Shown: positions 63,618 to 64,000 of the stretch, in pieces
How positions within the stretch are numbered: position 1 is the first letter of the stretch
How the letters are laid out: each line of letters starts with the position of its first letter
Assembly (NCBI GenBank): GCA_965153355.1
Contig: OZ231126.1
Location: 31,806,001-31,870,000, forward strand
Source of the DNA: Flaccisagitta enflata
Taxonomy: Eukaryota; Chaetognatha; Sagittoidea; Aphragmophora
Length of the DNA stretch: 64,000 nucleotides
Direction of reading: 5' to 3'
The notes under the pieces: generated by a model
Database searches by the model: none
Seen by the model: only the letters and a program-made list of their open reading frames with translations
Told to the model about the DNA's origin: nothing
Position numbers and translations under genes: made by a program

Positions 63618-64000
63618 ACTAATGGACGACTGACAGACAGACCGGCATGGCCTTTACAGAGTCCCCGACACAAAATCGAAACTCAACAATAGATGGAAAG
63701 AAATTGTTTATTCAAAATGATAAAATTTTTGATAGAGGCTTCGACTTTGTGTGGTTGTAGCTTTTCTCAGGATGAAAGAAAAAAAATCTGAAACCAGATT
63801 TGGAATCAGCACTATCAAAACTATATTCACTGTCGAGTAAAACCGCGAATGGGCCTTTTCGTTAGCGTAAAAGCGTTTTTTGATGCAGGTCTTTTCCATA
63901 TTCAAGCTGACGGTTAGAGCCTCAGAGGGGTCAAATTTCAAAGTGTGTTTCATGCGGATTTCTCTTTGTTACCGCCTTACATGATGTCTCAGGGGTTGGA

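Noticed and set aside
63708-63953. 81-codon minus-strand frame as a possible rabaptin N-terminal exon
   Set aside because: No similarity to rabaptin N-termini, no suitable donor, and the sequence before the Met has stops.

Overview
The window is nuclear DNA from a eukaryote, almost certainly an invertebrate animal. It is AT-rich and repeat-dense, its genes have many small exons with GT-AG introns, it carries TTAGGG-type telomere-like repeats and a tRNA-derived SINE, and its two host genes are animal families: a rabaptin-5 homologue and a calcyphosin-like EF-hand protein. I cannot name the phylum from sequence alone. There is no sign of prokaryotic organisation.

Host genes. Almost the whole window is one gene on the minus strand, a rabaptin-5 (RABEP1) homologue. 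Twenty exons between 62095 and 11269 join in consistent phase into about 900 codons. The N-terminal exons lie beyond the right edge, and the protein ends in a FYVE zinc finger that vertebrate rabaptin lacks. Its last large intron (12557-20074) contains a complete five-exon calcyphosin-like (CAPSL) gene on the plus strand (15958-18353).

The 12.6 kb intron between 26170 and 38798 holds a second nested unit on the minus strand. This is an apparently intact five-exon, roughly 1,645-codon gene (36981-28861) that resembles a transposon-associated family. It encodes an AT-hook-like basic N-terminus, a giant pentapeptide repeat and a Cys/His-rich C-terminal domain with SDxCxxQF-like and GHGKK motifs.

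Repeats. The remaining sequence is mostly mobile and tandem DNA. It includes a LINE reverse transcriptase fragment (1-603), a TRIM-like element (1118-2616), a tRNA-derived SINE (8577-8912), several foldback or MITE elements, a 2.7 kb TA-flanked inverted-repeat element (40048-42763), two stretches with telomere-like repeats, and long micro- and minisatellites. Most striking is a family of elements, at least ten copies here, that end in a short near-perfect hairpin (AGTCGCG...CGCGACT, then AAAA) followed inward by (GGACCGAC)n. Some copies carry kilobase-scale minisatellites inside. At least two other sequence families in the window share the hairpin-plus-satellite plan.

Layout: 1-11 kb repeats beyond the 3' end of the rabaptin gene; 11.2-25.5 kb rabaptin 3' exons with nested CAPSL; 26-39 kb nested transposon-like gene and telomere-like element; 39-52 kb a satellite-rich block inside a 13.5 kb intron; 52-62.1 kb rabaptin 5' exons interleaved with MITEs and a 29-bp satellite; 62.1-64 kb intronic or upstream sequence.
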